DNA from: Fibrisoma limi BUZ 3
GTDB lineage: Bacteria > Bacteroidota > Bacteroidia > Cytophagales > Spirosomataceae
Assembly (NCBI RefSeq): GCF_000296815.2
Contig: NZ_CAIT01000006.1
Location: 1-64,000 of the forward strand
DNA length: 64,000 nt
Direction: 5' to 3'
Under the pieces are notes generated by a model, which was given only the letters and a program-made list of their open reading frames with translations, searched no databases and was not told the origin of the DNA. This document shows, one piece after another, positions 9,375 through 17,666 of the stretch. The position numbers and the translations under genes were made by a program. Positions within the stretch are counted from its first letter, which is position 1, and every line of letters starts with the position of its first letter.

Positions 9375-9782
9375 AAAAACCTCCAGTGAACTATTGCAAT
9401 TCCAGATGGGATAGATATTGGTAGTTGATGAGATTAACTTTGTATGCAGCCTAACAGGGTTAAAAACTTCCCCACAAGCCTTTTGGAACGCATTAATATC
9501 TACTATATCCCTTATTCTTACATCAGCAGAACGCTTCTCAAGTGCTCTGATTAAACTTACTATCAGTCTGGCGTTGTCTCGACTAGCTTTACAAATAAAC
9601 AGATCGACACCGCTCTCTAACTGATAATACAAGCCTATCACTTCATCATTCAAGGTACAACTGGTCAGCTGCTTTGTTTGATTTTTGGCTTCCAGCAAGA
9701 CCATACAAGCCAGCGTGATAAGTCCCGCTAAAAATAGAAGATGTGTTATCAGGTCTGCCTCTAAGATTTGTTTTAACAGCAT
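9360..9782 (-). CDS. Hypothetical membrane-anchored protein truncated by the IS right end
   Basis: The 140-residue product is not recognised. It has an N-terminal hydrophobic helix (about residues 11-30, LITHLLFLAGLITLACMVLL) and a soluble remainder. The last ~8 codons (SLEVFSSS and following) are written by the inverted repeat of the IS element at 9367-9389, so the natural C-terminus was lost and a stop is supplied from inside the IS. It may be a pseudogene; no continuation of the gene is seen on the other side of the IS. Confidence 0.45.
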   Translation of the reverse strand: MLLKQILEADLITHLLFLAGLITLACMVLLEAKNQTKQLTSCTLNDEVIGLYYQLESGVDLFICKASRDNARLIVSLIRALEKRSADVRIRDIVDINAFQKACGEVFNPVRLHTKLISSTTNIYPIWNCNSSLEVFSSSH

Positions 9783-9972
9783 AATAGTAAAGCCATGGGC
9801 AGTTTTTGTGAAGTTATGAATCTGTTATATAATCTATCATTATTAACGTACTATCCTGAATCATCAGATTATAACGGTCGTTGACGACATTTTTTACAAT
9901 AATAAAGCAAGCCATAATCAAAGCGAAACACTACCAGCCCAGAAACTGACAATTAACCTAAGAATCGCTTCT

Positions 9973-9985
9973 GGTTAATCTAACC
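9973..9985. promoter_or_regulatory. Palindromic putative operator upstream of the TonB-dependent receptor
   Basis: GGTTA-ATC-TAACC is an interrupted palindrome (5-base arms, 3-base spacer) that lies where the -33 element of the promoter should be. A related string, GATTAGTTAACCCG, occurs again at 10008-10021 just before the start codon. A repressor site is possible. No regulator is identified. Confidence 0.35.
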
Positions 9986-9995
9986 CGGTAAACAC

Positions 9996-10003
9996 TACCT
10001 TTG
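9996..10003 (+). promoter_or_regulatory. Bacteroidota -7 promoter box TACCTTTG for the TonB-dependent receptor
   Basis: TACCTTTG fits the TANNTTTG -7 consensus of the primary sigma factor of Bacteroidota and lies 20 bases before the ATG at 10024, giving a very short leader. A matching TTG at the -33 position is not obvious. Confidence 0.45.
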
Positions 10004-10023
10004 CGGGATTAGTTAACCCGAGC

Positions 10024-12135
10024 ATGAATCGACGCCTACTTGTATTTTGCATAATTTACCCTTGCCTGGCGCAGGCCCAGGATAGTCTTTCTACTACGTC
10101 GCCGGTCAATTCGCAGGGCCGGATGACCGACGATACCCTTCAACTGAACGAAGTAACCGTAACGGGCTACGCTACAAACCGTCGACTGCTGGAAACGGCC
10201 GCTTCGGTTGGTTTGCTGACCGCCCGGGACCTGAACCGGCGTTTCGGTACGCCCACCCTCGTCCCGTCTTTCAATACCATTCCTGGGGTGCGGGCCGATG
10301 AGCGGTCGCCGGGAAGTTATCGTTTGTCGATTCGGGGGAGCCTGATCCGTTCGCCGTTTGGGGTGCGGAACGTAAAGGCCTACTGGAATGAATTGCCGCT
10401 CACCGATGCCGGTGGCAATACGCCCCTGAACGCGCTGGACGTCCGGGCACTGGGTCGGGTCGAGGTGATTAAAGGCCCATCAGGCAGTCTCTACGGAGCT
10501 GGTACGGGTGGTACGGTGCTGTTCGGTGGCTTAGCCGTGCCGGCCGGTCGCTCGTCGGTCGAGGTATCGGCGCTGGGCGGGTCGTACGGCCTGTTCGGCA
10601 ACGGTCTGACGTTGCAGACGGGCAAGAATAATTCGGCCGTTTCGCTGAGCTACAACCACCTGCAAAGCGACGGCTACCGCGAGAACAGTGCCCTCGTGCG
10701 CGACAACATCAGTCTGGTCAGTTCGTTCAATGTCAGCCCCAAACGCACAATATCAATCCTGGGGTTCTATTCAGACCTCTATTACCAAACCCCCGGTGGC
10801 CTGAACGAAGCGCAGTTTCGGGCTAATCCGCGGCAGGCCCGGCCGGGTACCCGTACAACGCCCGGTAGCGTTGAACAACGGGCAGCTATTTACCAGAAAT
10901 TGGGTTACCTGGGCGTTTCGCAGGAATACCGCTGGAGCGACCGTATCCAGAACACGACCGTTATTTACGGATCAAATACGGACTTTGCCAACCCGTTCAT
11001 TACCAACTATGAACGCCGGGCCGATCAGGGGCTTGGCGGCCGGACAATCACCCAGGTGCGTTTCCCGAACAGTCCGTTGCCGACGACCCTGACGATCGGG
11101 GCCGAATACCAGCGCAACTTTACCGTGACGCGTAACTACGGTAACCGGCGCGGCAATACGGATACGCTCCAGACCGACGACGAACTGCGGGCGCAGCAGT
11201 CGGTCATTTTTCTGCAAACCGAAACTACACTGCCCGCCCGACTGATCCTGACGGCGGGGCTGAGCCGGAACGAACTGCGCTACGATTTTACCCGCTTCTC
11301 GATCCGACCGGTAGCGCCCCAACGCCGGACGTTCGATCCGGTCTGGCTACCGCGGGTAGCCTTACTGCGTACCTTCGGTCAGAACGTATCGGCGTTTGCC
11401 AGCATCAGCACGGGCTATTCAGGACCGACAAGCCTGGAAGTGTTGTCGTCGACCGGCCAGTTTAACCCAACCCTTGAGCCGGAGCGGGGAACCAACTATG
11501 AGGTCGGTTTTCGTGGATCGGCTTTGGGTAGTCGACTGCGGTTCGACGTAGCGGCCTATCAGTTCCAGCTTCGCCAGACCATCGTCCGGCGGTCGGCAGA
11601 TAACGGCGCGGAGTTCTTCGTTAACGCGGGCCGTACGGATCAGCAGGGGCTGGAAGCGCAACTTTCCTACGATTTTGTGAATCCGGTTTCTGTGTCGTCC
11701 TCGCTATTTTCGCTGCTGCGACTCTGGCAAAACGTGAACCTGACCGATTATCGGTTTCGTAACTACCAGCAGGGCGCGACCGACGTATCCGACAAGCGCG
11801 TGCCGGGCATTGCTCCCACGACGCTCATCAGTGGGTTTGACGCCGAACTACGGCTGGGTTTTTACGCCCACCTGACGTACCAGTTTCTGAACCCCTTTCC
11901 CCTGGATGAAGCCAATACCGCCACAGCACTGCCAACCCGGCTGCTACAGGCTACGCTGGGGTTTCGGCGTACGCTCGGGAACCGCTGGACGCTCGATCTG
12001 TACGCGAGTGGAGACAACCTGCTGAATCAGACGTATTCGTTAGGTTATGATCTGAATGCATTTGGCGGACGCTACTTCAACGCGGCTGCACCCCGAAACG
12101 GTGTGGCTGGCGTACGGCTAAGCGTTCGGTGGTAA
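10024..12135 (+). CDS. TonB-dependent outer membrane receptor
   Basis: The 703-residue protein has a signal peptide (about 1-18, ending AQA), a TonB-box-like segment LNEVTVTGYA (about 40-49), a plug domain containing RLSIRGS and the VEVIKGPSGSLYGAGTGGTV motif, and a 22-strand-type barrel ending in an aromatic residue (SVRW). It lacks the carboxypeptidase-like N-terminal domain and SusD partner of SusC proteins, so it resembles siderophore or metal-chelate receptors such as FecA-like proteins. The ligand cannot be told. A putative palindromic operator overlaps its promoter. Its stop overlaps the convergent gene by 18 bases. Confidence 0.9.
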   Translation: MNRRLLVFCIIYPCLAQAQDSLSTTSPVNSQGRMTDDTLQLNEVTVTGYATNRRLLETAASVGLLTARDLNRRFGTPTLVPSFNTIPGVRADERSPGSYRLSIRGSLIRSPFGVRNVKAYWNELPLTDAGGNTPLNALDVRALGRVEVIKGPSGSLYGAGTGGTVLFGGLAVPAGRSSVEVSALGGSYGLFGNGLTLQTGKNNSAVSLSYNHLQSDGYRENSALVRDNISLVSSFNVSPKRTISILGFYSDLYYQTPGGLNEAQFRANPRQARPGTRTTPGSVEQRAAIYQKLGYLGVSQEYRWSDRIQNTTVIYGSNTDFANPFITNYERRADQGLGGRTITQVRFPNSPLPTTLTIGAEYQRNFTVTRNYGNRRGNTDTLQTDDELRAQQSVIFLQTETTLPARLILTAGLSRNELRYDFTRFSIRPVAPQRRTFDPVWLPRVALLRTFGQNVSAFASISTGYSGPTSLEVLSSTGQFNPTLEPERGTNYEVGFRGSALGSRLRFDVAAYQFQLRQTIVRRSADNGAEFFVNAGRTDQQGLEAQLSYDFVNPVSVSSSLFSLLRLWQNVNLTDYRFRNYQQGATDVSDKRVPGIAPTTLISGFDAELRLGFYAHLTYQFLNPFPLDEANTATALPTRLLQATLGFRRTLGNRWTLDLYASGDNLLNQTYSLGYDLNAFGGRYFNAAAPRNGVAGVRLSVRW

Positions 12136-12543
12136 ACTCTTACGTTGATACCCTGCCAGTGCGAGACGCAGGCTGAATATGGCCAGGATAAGCGTCAGCG
12201 GGGTGAATACCAGTTGCTCAACGGTATTTAGGGAAGCCATATTGCCGACGGTATTGAGCGTAAACAGCCCAGCCATCAGCCACAGGGTTATGTTAATCAG
12301 CAGGGCGGGGACCCTGATGCGGAGTAGGCCGGCTCGTATGGCGACAACGGTCAGCATGAGGGCATTAATGACAATAGACGTCAGCTCAAAACGTACCATC
12401 TGCGTGTCGGAGGTCAGTCGGCCGCCCCAGACAATAGAATACGGAATGATGCGCAGCAGGACCAAAAGGTGAAAGATAATAACCAGCGACAGCACCGCCA
12501 GCAGCCCGTTGGTTGCCAGACGTTCGGAAATAAGGGTTTTCAT
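12118..12543 (-). CDS. Hypothetical four-helix inner membrane protein
   Basis: The 141-residue protein has about four predicted membrane helices (around 11-30, 52-72, 80-97 and 110-130) and a short basic C-terminus. It has no recognised motif. It is convergent with and overlaps the end of the TonB-dependent receptor gene. Small membrane proteins of this shape are often annotated as DUF4149- or DUF4345-like, but I cannot assign a family. Confidence 0.65.
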   Translation of the reverse strand: MKTLISERLATNGLLAVLSLVIIFHLLVLLRIIPYSIVWGGRLTSDTQMVRFELTSIVINALMLTVVAIRAGLLRIRVPALLINITLWLMAGLFTLNTVGNMASLNTVEQLVFTPLTLILAIFSLRLALAGYQRKSLPPNA

Positions 12544-12655
12544 GAACGGGTTAAAAAGAGGATGAGCGTTGGCGACGATGTGCCCGGCCGCTCGATGGCA
12601 TAAAAGTAGCTATTCCGGACGATTGCCGGAATACAGAAGACTACAGTATGAAACG

Positions 12656-12693
12656 ACAGACCGGCGGCAGGTACGTACCTGCCGCCGGTCTGT
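12656..12693. terminator. 38-base perfect palindrome downstream of the methyltransferase gene
   Basis: The centre is GGTACGTACC at 12670-12679, and the arms (ACAGACCGGCGGCAGGTAC) match perfectly over 19 bases with no spacer. It lies 22 bases after the stop of the minus-strand methyltransferase gene and is followed on that strand by only a short T-run. A terminator is likely. The lack of any loop is unusual. Confidence 0.6.
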
Positions 12694-12715
12694 TAATCGC
12701 AAAGCAGCGAACACC

Positions 12716-13564
12716 TTATTCTTTCTCCCCGTAGATAACCCGGGCACCGGCGTCGATCCGTACGTTGCCATCCGGGTATTTCTGCTGAATCAGCTTAAGC
12801 ACATCGGCCTTGATCTGGGCTTTCAGAGTGTCGTCGGTTTTGCTGAGCGCACCCACCACCGGCGCAACGACGTCGTTCATGAAGCGCCAGTACACATCGA
12901 AGCTACCCACGTTCAGTTTGCTGTTGACTTCAGTTTCGACCATGTTGGTCAAACCGGCCTCGGCAAACAGGTCGGCAATAAGCCCTGGTTGCGCACAACG
13001 GAACATGCCGGGAGCACCCGCCGGGGGCGGAGAGAGTTGCATGTGTTGGTTGATGACACTCATGGTGGCCGCGACCCAGAAATTCGTGTCGGGTCCGTTC
13101 CAGACCGATGTTGCCAGGCGGCCACCGGGTTTCAGGACACGTACCATCTCCTGCGCAGCCACCTGCATATCCGGGAAGAACATGAAACCAAACCGGCAAC
13201 TGACGGCATCGAACGTATCGTCGTCGAAGGGTAATTCGCAGACATCGCACACGTGTGTTTCAAAATTTGTGAGGTTGCGTTTGGCCGCATTTTCCCGCGC
13301 TACGTCCAGCATGCCCTCAGCCAGATCCGTGCTGATTACCCGACCGCTGGTCAGCATCGAGGCAATGGTCAATCCGGGCTCGCCCGTACCGGCCGCTACG
13401 TCCAGCACCAGATCGTCTTCTTTGATCTGAAGTAGGCTGATAATCTCGTCGCCCATGGGTTTTAAAAAATCCATGGTCAGATCATCCCATTTTTTCCAGC
13501 CGGGTGAGAAGTTGTTCCACGAGGCTTTCTGCTGGTCGCGGATTTGTTCCAATTGTACGTCCAT
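12716..13564 (-). CDS. Class I SAM-dependent methyltransferase, UbiE/MenG-like
   Basis: The 282-residue protein has the Methyltransf_11 arrangement: motif I LDVAAGTGEPG (about 53-63), an acidic residue after strand 2 (STDLAEGML), motif II/III CRFGFMFFPD and motif IV VLKPGGRLATSVW. The N-terminus (QQKASWNNFSPGWKKWD) resembles small-molecule methyltransferases related to UbiE. The substrate is unknown. It stands alone between a long palindrome downstream and a divergent ABC transporter gene. Confidence 0.85.
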   Translation of the reverse strand: MDVQLEQIRDQQKASWNNFSPGWKKWDDLTMDFLKPMGDEIISLLQIKEDDLVLDVAAGTGEPGLTIASMLTSGRVISTDLAEGMLDVARENAAKRNLTNFETHVCDVCELPFDDDTFDAVSCRFGFMFFPDMQVAAQEMVRVLKPGGRLATSVWNGPDTNFWVAATMSVINQHMQLSPPPAGAPGMFRCAQPGLIADLFAEAGLTNMVETEVNSKLNVGSFDVYWRFMNDVVAPVVGALSKTDDTLKAQIKADVLKLIQQKYPDGNVRIDAGARVIYGEKE

Positions 13565-13854
13565 GAGCGTAGGATTTAGTTGAAGGTCGATTAAGATTGG
13601 TTGCTGGACCTAGTCAGGTCGGCCATTCAGGATGGTCAATCGCTGTCATGTCCGGTAGAACAGGCAGGTAAAATCGATAGAACTGGTTACCAATAAAAGT
13701 AGCCGGAAGGCAGAAGCGCCCGTAAAAGCCTTGATTTATCGGTGAGTGCCACTTATCGTAAGGAGTATTCTGCGTCTGGATGCACCGTAGAGAAGGAGCA
13801 GCGGCAAGCGGACGTGATAAACGGGATGTATGACAAAAGCGGTTAGCAGTATTT

Positions 13855-14514
13855 TTGTCTGAACCAATCCCTGCGCTTTTGCTCACTTTTACTAACGTAA
13901 CCAAGTCCTATTCGGGGCGCACCGTCCTGAATATTCCTAGCCTGATCATACAACCCGGTATCCATTATTTTCAGGGCGGAAACGGCTCCGGTAAAACCAC
14001 GCTGTTTCGTACCTGTGCCGGGTTGTTGCCGTTTGCGGGCCAGATCCTGCTGGACAATCAGTACGAAATCAGCCGCGATCCGGTGGCCTACCGGCTGCGG
14101 GTCAACTACGCCGAAGCGGAACCGCTCTATCCGGGATTTCTGACACCCCGCGACCTGACGTATTTTGTCGGTGAGACAAAGCGGGCTCCCGATGGACAGA
14201 TTGATGAACTGTCCGAGGTGTTTGGAGTTGATCAGTTCTGGACGGCTCCGACGAGTACGTTTTCGAGTGGCATGCTGAAAAAGCTGGCCCTGCTGCTGGC
14301 GTTTCTGGGCCGGCCACGGGTTATCTTGCTCGACGAACCACTGACAACCCTCGATAGGGCAACGGCCGGGCGGCTGTTCGATCTGATTCGACGGTATCGG
14401 GCCGAACAGAACGTAACGTTCCTGCTTACGTCGCACCAGGACGTAACCCTGTCGGGGCTGCCACTGACGGGTGTCTGGCAGGTGGGAGGGGGCAGTATCA
14501 GTGCAGTTGGATAA
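13855..14514 (+). CDS. ABC transporter ATP-binding protein
   Basis: The 219-residue ATPase has Walker A GGNGSGKTT (41-49), a degenerate signature TFSSGM (135-140), Walker B VILLDEP (156-162) and the H-loop TSHQD (about 195). No ATG is available in frame. The start shown is TTG; a second TTG at 13879 would give MLTFTNVTKSY, which looks more like a normal ABC N-terminus. The first TTG also lies inside a TANNTTTG-like box (13850-13857), which would favour the later start if that box is a promoter. The membrane subunit follows 4 bases later. The substrate is unknown. Confidence 0.85.
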   Translation: MSEPIPALLLTFTNVTKSYSGRTVLNIPSLIIQPGIHYFQGGNGSGKTTLFRTCAGLLPFAGQILLDNQYEISRDPVAYRLRVNYAEAEPLYPGFLTPRDLTYFVGETKRAPDGQIDELSEVFGVDQFWTAPTSTFSSGMLKKLALLLAFLGRPRVILLDEPLTTLDRATAGRLFDLIRRYRAEQNVTFLLTSHQDVTLSGLPLTGVWQVGGGSISAVG

Positions 14515-14518
14515 GCCT

Positions 14519-15586
14519 ATGCTATTGATTTTATACCGGACACTGATCAGTACGTTCTACGCCCAGAATGCCGGATTCTTCCTGGTTGTTGTGCTGATCG
14601 CGTTCGGGTTCATGCGGCCCATCGAACACGAAGCGCTGATTGCGGCTGCCCTGGGCTCGCCATTGCTGCTGGCCCTGGCGACTGGCCTGTGGGTGCTTTA
14701 CACCCTCAAAACCACGTCGTTTGTACGACAGCAGTTGAGGGCACCGGAACATCTGTTTCTGCAAACTTTCTGGCTACTCCCAAAACAGCGACGGTGGGGA
14801 TTGTGGTTGCTGATCCAACTAGCATTACTTCTGCCGATTCTAAGCTATGCTGGCTGGATGCTTGCCCGGGGCATTCGGTACGAAGCGTACGGGGCCATTG
14901 GTACGATCGTTGGCGTGCAGGCACTGTTGCTGGTCGGTGGAGTTTGGGCGAACGACTACCGGCTCCGGCACCCGAACCCCGAAGGGACGGCGCTGCCCCG
15001 GCTATCCTTCCGGCTGCCGTACGTCCTGTTTTTTCCGATGCATTGGCTTCGCCATGAACCCGTGTCGATGTTACTTACCAAAGCGTTTTCGGGCTTGCTA
15101 TTGGCGGGTGTCTGTCGGCTGTACCCCACCGACGATTACGACCAGCGCTTGTTGCTGATTGGTCTGGTGCTGTCGGTGGCGACTCATGCCCAGGTAGGCG
15201 GTCAGGTGAGCGCGTTTGAACACCGGTACTTGCTCTTTTTGCAAAACTTACCACTGGCCTGGTATCAGCGCCTGGGCCGCTATACGCTGACCTATGGCCT
15301 AATCTGGCTTCCCGAACTGCTGATTCTACTGCGCAACTGCCCGGCTGCCGTCGGGCTCGACTACGTGGTCTGGCTCTGGCTGACGGGTTGGGGCTGGTTG
15401 CTGCTCATGCATGCGCTGTCGTACGCATCCGACCGGTCGCCGGACCGCTGGCTGACCGGCATTATGATCGGCGTAGTAGTGGCTACACTCACCATCATGT
15501 TCGGCCTGCCAGTTGGCGCGTGGCTGGCCATCGGGTGGCTGGGCGCGGTGGGGTACTGGTATCGGTTCACCGCACCACTCCATTAA
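14519..15586 (+). CDS. ABC transporter membrane subunit (putative)
   Basis: The 355-residue product is very hydrophobic with roughly eight to ten predicted helices and no other domain. It begins MLLILYRTLIST 4 bases after the ATPase stop, which argues for a two-gene exporter with the ABC protein. The sequence does not match a permease family I can name; it may be an ABC-2-like permease. It converges with the aminotransferase-fold gene with only 7 bases between the stops and no visible terminator. Confidence 0.75.
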   Translation: MLLILYRTLISTFYAQNAGFFLVVVLIAFGFMRPIEHEALIAAALGSPLLLALATGLWVLYTLKTTSFVRQQLRAPEHLFLQTFWLLPKQRRWGLWLLIQLALLLPILSYAGWMLARGIRYEAYGAIGTIVGVQALLLVGGVWANDYRLRHPNPEGTALPRLSFRLPYVLFFPMHWLRHEPVSMLLTKAFSGLLLAGVCRLYPTDDYDQRLLLIGLVLSVATHAQVGGQVSAFEHRYLLFLQNLPLAWYQRLGRYTLTYGLIWLPELLILLRNCPAAVGLDYVVWLWLTGWGWLLLMHALSYASDRSPDRWLTGIMIGVVVATLTIMFGLPVGAWLAIGWLGAVGYWYRFTAPLH

Positions 15587-15593
15587 AACCACA

Positions 15594-16898
15594 TCAACTT
15601 TTCTTCTGCTTACCGGCCAGGGTCTGTTTGCCGGCAATGGTTGTGATAGCCGTCACCAGCCGGTCCAGATCTTTGGGGGTCGTGTAAATGTGCGGAGTTA
15701 CCCGAACACCGTTAATGTTTTCCCAGGCAATCGGTGTCGTATGGATTTTGTACTGGCCAAGCAACTGGCTTTCAATCTCGCCCGGTTTCATACCGTCAAT
15801 CGAGAAAAGAGCGATAGCGCCCGCGTATTCGGGTTTCAGCGAGGTATGAAGCCGAACGCCCGGTACGTCACGAACGCGCTCGGCCCAGTAATTTTTGAGG
15901 TAATGCAGCCGGGCAAACTTGCGGGCCGCGCCGATGCTCAGGTGAAAGTCGACGGCCGTGCCGATGGCCATTTCCGACGCAAACGACCGCGTACCGAGCG
16001 ATTCAAACTTGCGGATGTCGGGGCCGTCGGGTTCGTTGTTGGAGAGCAGCGCCCATACGTTAGGAATCTTGTTCTGCCGGACGTACAGCATACCGCTGCC
16101 AAACGGGGCGCAGAGCCATTTGTGCAGGCTGGTCGCGAAGTAGTCGCAGCCCAGGTCCGGTATTTTGAAATCAACGTGAGCGAAGGAGTGAGCGCCGTCG
16201 GCGATGACCTCGATACCGCGTTTGTGGGCTTCGTCGGCAATTTTACGCACCGGCAGTAGTTGACCGATCCAGTTGATCAGGTGGGTGATGTGCACAACCT
16301 TGGTCCGGGGCGTAAAGGCCTGCACGAACTGGCTGACGTAGTACTCGTCGTTTTCAACGGGAACGTTCAGGTCCAGGAACACCAGCTTGATACCGTCGCG
16401 TTTTTCGCGCTGTTTCCAGGCGTTCAGCATGTTGGGGTAATCCTGCTTAGTCAGCACCACCTCATCGCCCGGTTTCAGGTTCAGCCCAAAAATGACTGTG
16501 TTCAGTCCTTCCGTAGAATTGCGGTTAATGGCAATCTCTTCTGCCGAACAGCCGGCCAGATCGGCCAGTTTGCTACGTAGCGCTTCGCGGCCCTGGTCCA
16601 GAATCCGCCACATGTAGTATGAGGGCGCTTCGTTGGCGTACTGGTAGAACCGGATGTGCGCATCCTGCACAGCTTTTGGTTGTGGACTTACCCCGCCGTT
16701 GTTCAGGTTCAGCAGGTTGGGCGACACCGTAAATTCCGTTTTGACCCACGACCAGAAATCTTCGTCCCGCGCCCAGTCAGCGGCCGTTTTTAACCCAGCA
16801 TCGGCAATTGGCAACGACTGAGTGTAGGTTTCAGGCAGAAAGGCGGGCAACGTGAGGGCACCGGCGGCCTGCCGGAAGAAGGTTCTGCGGGTAGTCAT
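15594..16898 (-). CDS. Tat-exported aminotransferase class V-fold PLP enzyme
   Basis: The 434-residue protein starts MTTRRTFFRQAAGALTLPAF, a twin-arginine signal, so it is probably folded in the cytoplasm and exported. The PLP-binding Lys260 lies in ATSLHKW and the ring-stacking Asp/His in IADGAHSFAH (234-237), which defines a fold-type I class V enzyme. The isopenicillin N epimerase and cysteine desulfurase-like branch is closest in feel. Export of a PLP enzyme is notable but known for this group. An upstream frame extension of 14 codons is ignored because it would bury the Tat motif. Confidence 0.85.
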   Translation of the reverse strand: MTTRRTFFRQAAGALTLPAFLPETYTQSLPIADAGLKTAADWARDEDFWSWVKTEFTVSPNLLNLNNGGVSPQPKAVQDAHIRFYQYANEAPSYYMWRILDQGREALRSKLADLAGCSAEEIAINRNSTEGLNTVIFGLNLKPGDEVVLTKQDYPNMLNAWKQREKRDGIKLVFLDLNVPVENDEYYVSQFVQAFTPRTKVVHITHLINWIGQLLPVRKIADEAHKRGIEVIADGAHSFAHVDFKIPDLGCDYFATSLHKWLCAPFGSGMLYVRQNKIPNVWALLSNNEPDGPDIRKFESLGTRSFASEMAIGTAVDFHLSIGAARKFARLHYLKNYWAERVRDVPGVRLHTSLKPEYAGAIALFSIDGMKPGEIESQLLGQYKIHTTPIAWENINGVRVTPHIYTTPKDLDRLVTAITTIAGKQTLAGKQKKS

Positions 16899-17127
16899 GG
16901 CTTGAGAAAGAAAAGGTGTATAGGCAAAAGAAAGCAGCAAACGGCATTATAGCAAGTTACTTGCCGAATAATATTGTGCAAAATGAGTGATTAGCCGCAT
17001 ATTTTTTAAAATCAACAAGGGCCAGCGACATCATAAATCTGCCATGCTAGCTTGTTGCAATGCAGCATTAGGTTACTTTTGATGCTATAATCTATATAGT
17101 TAATTATTTTCTACCATCTCAAACGAT

Positions 17128-17547
17128 ATGAAGACGAACTTCCACAAATTACCAGTGATGTTGCTGCTTGTTTTGACTGCCTGTGAAAGCCCTGTCCTCA
17201 ATGGAGGTTATAATAAGCGATTAGGTAAGTATGACACTAAGGTTGAGGCCCAAAACAATGCATTGCAGGAAATATCGGATCGATTCAATTCGCTTCCCGA
17301 CGATAAGGACTATAAAATATCGTACTCTTTCAATCCTGGCTCCAATGAGAGAGGCAGTCAAGCTATCTGGTATAATCGAAGCACTCAGCGCTTAGGACTA
17401 GAAGTTGATCTACAAAGTGGTATCGCCTGCTCTTGGTATAAGATTGACAAAACTATTTTGGAGAAATCAGTTGCCGCAAAAAGCGGAATAGTTGGTCTTG
17501 ATTCTCTGGCTCAAACAGTCGGCAATCAACCTAGTTCTTGCCGCTAA
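17128..17547 (+). CDS. Hypothetical lipoprotein
   Basis: The 139-residue protein has a signal peptide with lipobox LLLVLTAC (Cys19), so it is predicted to be anchored in a membrane. The mature region has no recognised domain. It is AT-richer than its neighbours. A good terminator follows the stop directly, so it is a single-gene unit. Confidence 0.7.
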   Translation: MKTNFHKLPVMLLLVLTACESPVLNGGYNKRLGKYDTKVEAQNNALQEISDRFNSLPDDKDYKISYSFNPGSNERGSQAIWYNRSTQRLGLEVDLQSGIACSWYKIDKTILEKSVAAKSGIVGLDSLAQTVGNQPSSCR

Positions 17548-17557
17548 AGAATTTTGG

Positions 17558-17587
17558 AGGACCGGTCATTTGCCGGTCCTTCTTTTG
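17558..17587 (+). terminator. Rho-independent terminator of the lipoprotein gene
   Basis: AGGACCGG (17558-17565) pairs with CCGGTCCT (17573-17580) around a 7-base loop and is followed by TCTTTTG. It lies 10 bases after the lipoprotein stop. Confidence 0.85.
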
Positions 17588-17666
17588 TAAGAAATACTGA
17601 TTTCTATTTGTCTAGGCGGTTCTTGTAAGTTCTATATCTTTCTGATTAAAGAGCCGACAAGTAGGG

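Larger units (their letters stand above)
8094..9389 (+). mobile_element. Decayed IS3-family insertion sequence (~1.3 kb)
   Basis: Ends are proposed from an imperfect inverted repeat: TGACTGTAGGGATTTTTTAG at 8094-8113 against the reverse complement of 9367-9389, which reads TCACTGGAGGTTTTTT and then CAAGCAG. The length, the orfA/orfB order and an AAAAAAG slippery stretch at 8407-8413 fit the IS3 family. orfA is intact but orfB is broken several times. No target-site duplication is visible (ATT on the left, ACT on the right), so the flanks have probably been rearranged. It separates the kinase operon from a truncated hypothetical gene. Confidence 0.75.

Noticed and set aside
8088-9395. Target-site duplication of the IS element
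   Set aside because: The 3-4 bases flanking the proposed ends (ATT and ACT) do not match, so a duplication cannot be claimed.
9783-10023. Riboswitch upstream of the TonB-dependent receptor
   Set aside because: The leader after the -7 box is only about 15 bases, and no cobalamin or other aptamer pattern was found further upstream.
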